Positions 61,942-64,000 of a stretch of DNA of 64,000 bases are shown piece after piece (position 1 is the stretch's first letter; the number at the start of each line of letters is the position of its first letter). The notes under the pieces are model-generated. The model searched no databases and was not told the DNA's origin. It was given only the letters and a program-made list of their open reading frames with translations. The DNA lies in NCBI RefSeq assembly GCF_018967865.2, contig NZ_JAHLZY020000001.1:1922001-1986000 (forward strand), in the 5' to 3' direction. The stretch comes from Hymenobacter siberiensis. Lineage in GTDB: Bacteria > Bacteroidota > Bacteroidia > Cytophagales > Hymenobacteraceae. A program made the translations under genes and the position numbers.

Positions 61942-61948
61942 AAGCTGG

Positions 61949-63616
61949 CTATTTGCGGTCAAAAACTAGTTGCCCGCCAATCCAGGTTTGCAGCACGGCG
62001 GCACCGCGCAGCTGCTCCTTGGGCGCGGTCAGCAAGTCTGTATCCAGCACCACAAAATCGGCCAGCATGCCGGGCTTGATTTGCCCTTTGCGCTTCTCCT
62101 CGAAGCCGGCGTGGGCGGCCCAGGTGGTCATGCCGCGCAACGCCTGCTCGCGCGAAATGGCGTTTTCCATCTGGAAGCCGTCTTTGGGGAAGTTCTTGGC
62201 ATCCTGCCGGGCCACGGCCGAGTGAAAGCCAAACAGCGGGTTGATGTCCTCCACCGGGAAATCGGAGCCCAGGGCCAGCTGGCCGTACTGCTTCAGCAAT
62301 TCGGCGTAGGCGTAGGCCGTTTTCAGGCGCTCGGCTCCGAGGCGCTCGCCGGCCCAGTACATATCGGACGTGGCGTGGGTGGGCTGCACCGAGGGCACGA
62401 TGCCGAACTGCCCGAACTTGGGCATGTCGGCCGGCGTGATGACCTGGGCGTGTTCAATGCGCCAGCGGCGGTCCTTTTGCCCCTTCAGCGCCTCGCCGTA
62501 GATGTTGAGGATGATGCGGTTGGCCGAGTCGCCGATGGCGTGGGTGTTCATCTGAAATTTCGATGCCGCCAATTCTTTGGCCAGGTCGCGGAACTGCTTT
62601 TCGGTAGAAAGCAGGAAGCCGGTTTCCTTGGGCTTGTCGGCATACGGCTTCACCAGGCAGGCCCCACGCGAGCCCAGCGCGCCATCGGCATACACCTTGA
62701 AGGAATTGATGGTGAGCTGGTCGGTGAAAACCGGGCCGTTTTTAAGGTAGTAGGCCCGGTTTTCGGGCGTGGGGGCCAGCATGGCGTAGAGGCGCAGCTT
62801 CAGCTTCTTTTGCTGCTGGAGGGCGGCCATCTGGTCGATGTCCGCTTTGTCGAGGCCGGCATCGGCGAGGCTGGTGAGGCCCACGGCCAGGCAGTTTTGC
62901 TGGGCCTGCAGCAGCAGCTGGGCGGCTTCGGCCGGGGCCGGGTCGGCGATTTTACTGCTCACCAGGCGCGTGGCATTGTCCACGAGCAGGCCGGTGAGGC
63001 GGCCCTGCGCGTCGCGCGTAATGGTGCCGCCGCTGATGGGCGTGCGGGCCGTGACGCCGGCCAAATCCAGGGCCTTCTGGTTCACGAGGGCGGCGTGGCC
63101 GTCTACACGGGTGATGAGCACGGGCACGTCGGGAAACAGCCGGTCAAGCGTGTCTTTGGTGGGGAACTGCTTGCTCGGCCAGTCGTTCTGGTCCCAGCCG
63201 CGGCCCGTGAGCCAGGCGGCCTGCGGGTATTTCTTCCGGTTCTCCTGCAGCTTCTCAATCACCGCTTTCCACGAGTTGGTGCCCACCAAATCGGCGCTCG
63301 GCAGGGCCAGCGCGTAGCGGTAGAAGTGGCAGTGCGCGTCGTAAAAGCCGGGGTAGATGAACTTGCCGCCCGCGTCTACTTCTTGCGCCGCCTGGTACTT
63401 CGCCTTGAGCTCGGCCGCCGAACCCACGGCCACGAATTTGCCATTCTTCACCGCAAAGGCTTCGGCTTTGGCGAAGGTCGAATCGACGGTGTAAACCGTG
63501 GCGTTGGTGACCAGCAAATCAACGGCTTCGCGGGGCGACTGGCAGCCGCTGAGCAGCGCGAGCAGCAGCAGGGGGGCGAAGAAATGGCGGAGCGAAGAAT
63601 GGTTGGAACGAGACAT
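61949..63616 (-). CDS. Amidohydrolase (YtcJ-like), lipoprotein
   Basis: The 555-residue protein has a lipoprotein signal with lipobox LLSGC (Cys25). The amidohydrolase metal motif YPGFYDAHCHFYRYAL is followed by LTGRGWDQNDWP, VLITRVDGHAALVNQKALDL, QMNTHAIGDSANRIILN and GSDFPVEDINPLFGFHSAVA, matching the YtcJ/AtzC-like group. The substrate is unknown (family members hydrolyse amides or imines). The gene converges with dinB, 7 nt between stops. Confidence 0.92.
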   Translation of the reverse strand: MSRSNHSSLRHFFAPLLLLALLSGCQSPREAVDLLVTNATVYTVDSTFAKAEAFAVKNGKFVAVGSAAELKAKYQAAQEVDAGGKFIYPGFYDAHCHFYRYALALPSADLVGTNSWKAVIEKLQENRKKYPQAAWLTGRGWDQNDWPSKQFPTKDTLDRLFPDVPVLITRVDGHAALVNQKALDLAGVTARTPISGGTITRDAQGRLTGLLVDNATRLVSSKIADPAPAEAAQLLLQAQQNCLAVGLTSLADAGLDKADIDQMAALQQQKKLKLRLYAMLAPTPENRAYYLKNGPVFTDQLTINSFKVYADGALGSRGACLVKPYADKPKETGFLLSTEKQFRDLAKELAASKFQMNTHAIGDSANRIILNIYGEALKGQKDRRWRIEHAQVITPADMPKFGQFGIVPSVQPTHATSDMYWAGERLGAERLKTAYAYAELLKQYGQLALGSDFPVEDINPLFGFHSAVARQDAKNFPKDGFQMENAISREQALRGMTTWAAHAGFEEKRKGQIKPGMLADFVVLDTDLLTAPKEQLRGAAVLQTWIGGQLVFDRK

Positions 63617-63639
63617 TAATGAGTGAAGTGGGATGAAAA

Positions 63640-63889
63640 GAAAACGTCATGCTGAGCTTGTCGAAGCATCTCGCGTGCAATAGTAGTCAATTCGTTTGGG
63701 CGATTGAATTACTGCCTGATGTTACGCAGCCGGGTCGTTCTACTGTTCGCCTCACCCCCTGGCCCCCTCTCCTTTTCGGAGAGGGGGCCAGGGGGTGAGG
63801 CGAACGTGAGGCGCGAGGCTTGCTGCGTAACATCAGTTACTACTACTACATGCGAGCGGCTTCGGCAGCGCTCAACATGACGTTCTTTT
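63640..63889. repeat. Palindromic repeat, family A (copy A9), interrupted by element G2
   Basis: The left arm (AACGTCATGCTGAGCTTGTC and GCATCTCGCGTGCAATAGTAG) and the right arm (TACTACATGCGAGCGG and GCTCAACATGACGTTCTTTT) are complementary with mismatches. They are split by element G2 at 63716-63836. It occupies most of the gap 63617-63907. Confidence 0.85.
63716..63836. mobile_element. MITE-like element G (copy G2, 121 bp), inserted in A9
   Basis: The ends CTGATGTTACGCAGC and GCTGCGTAACATCAG are perfect inverted repeats. The inner stem is CACCCCCTGGCCCCCTCTCC/GGAGAGGGGGCCAGGGGGTG. It is flanked by TTACTGC (63709-63715) and TTACTAC (63837-63843), a 7-bp duplication with one mismatch. The terminal TTACGCAG and the 7-bp target match copy G1. 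Confidence 0.83.
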
Positions 63890-63907
63890 TGTTGTGGACT
63901 TTCAGGA

Positions 63908-64000
63908 TTATTCCACCACCACCTGCGTGCCCAGCTCAAAATGGAGGTGCGGGTTGAAGCGAACCGGGAATGGCTGGGCCTCATGGGCCTTGCCCTGCAG
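63908..64000 (-). CDS. C-terminal end of an unidentified protein
   Basis: Thirty codons enter from the right edge, ending PFPVRFNPHLHFELGTQVVV E-stop at 63908-63910. The fragment is too short to assign. Codon usage and reading frame look genuine. Confidence 0.5.
   Translation of the reverse strand: MQGKAHEAQPFPVRFNPHLHFELGTQVVVE

Noticed and set aside
1..64000. CRISPR array
   Set aside because: Repeats are dispersed palindromes with different loops; no regularly spaced direct repeats with unique spacers and no cas genes were seen.

Overview
The window looks like chromosomal DNA of a pigmented Bacteroidota bacterium of the Hymenobacter type. The DNA is GC-rich. The cell-division cluster has the Bacteroidota gene order, with an FtsL-like protein, a PASTA-type penicillin-binding protein and no murF. 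Promoters, where visible, match the Bacteroidota -7 element TAnnTTTG. Several families are typical of this phylum: HYC_CC_PP protein, DHCW-motif cupin, an N-terminally extended TonB-dependent receptor and a tricorn-like S41 protease. Species assignment is inference.

Layout. 0-4.1 kb: isoprenoid and carotenoid genes (end of crtI, crtB, ispH, a crtW-like ketolase) with two small genes. 4.3-7.7 kb, minus strand: a cysteine-rich metal-handling operon (HYC_CC_PP protein, TonB-dependent receptor, HMA-domain protein). 8.0-25.4 kb: a complete dcw cluster (mraZ, rsmH, ftsL-like, PBP, murE, mraY, murD, ftsW, murG, murC, ftsQ, ftsA, ftsZ), with a MraZ operator/promoter in front and a strong terminator behind. 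25.4-27.6 kb: an FkbM methyltransferase gene split by an IS4-family element with a target duplication. 27.7-30.3 kb: acyltransferase, YebC-family regulator and a secreted protein. 30.4-39.3 kb: a decay zone in which hutG, an MBL hydrolase, a serine hydrolase, a DUF2975 gene, a DUF4097-like gene and hutU are all broken by nonsense codons or frameshifts, interleaved with intact xre, rof-like and AlkB-like genes. 39.5-64 kb: scattered metabolic genes (F420-reductase-like protein, MscS channel, GH63-type glucosidase, phospholipase C-like protein, two PAP2 paralogues, nicotinamidase, two SDRs, GNAT, tricorn-like protease, mqo, asparaginase, tRNA-Ser, MFS, DinB, amidohydrolase).

The strongest unexplained signal is the density and variety of palindromic intergenic elements. 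At least six families are present. Two show target duplications, and in two places one element is inserted inside another. Eight of the twelve gene junctions of the dcw operon carry such hairpins. Four AT-rich hairpins end 5-6 nt before a start codon. A second unusual point is a 71-codon, AT-richer segment between ftsW and murG, open in frame into murG.
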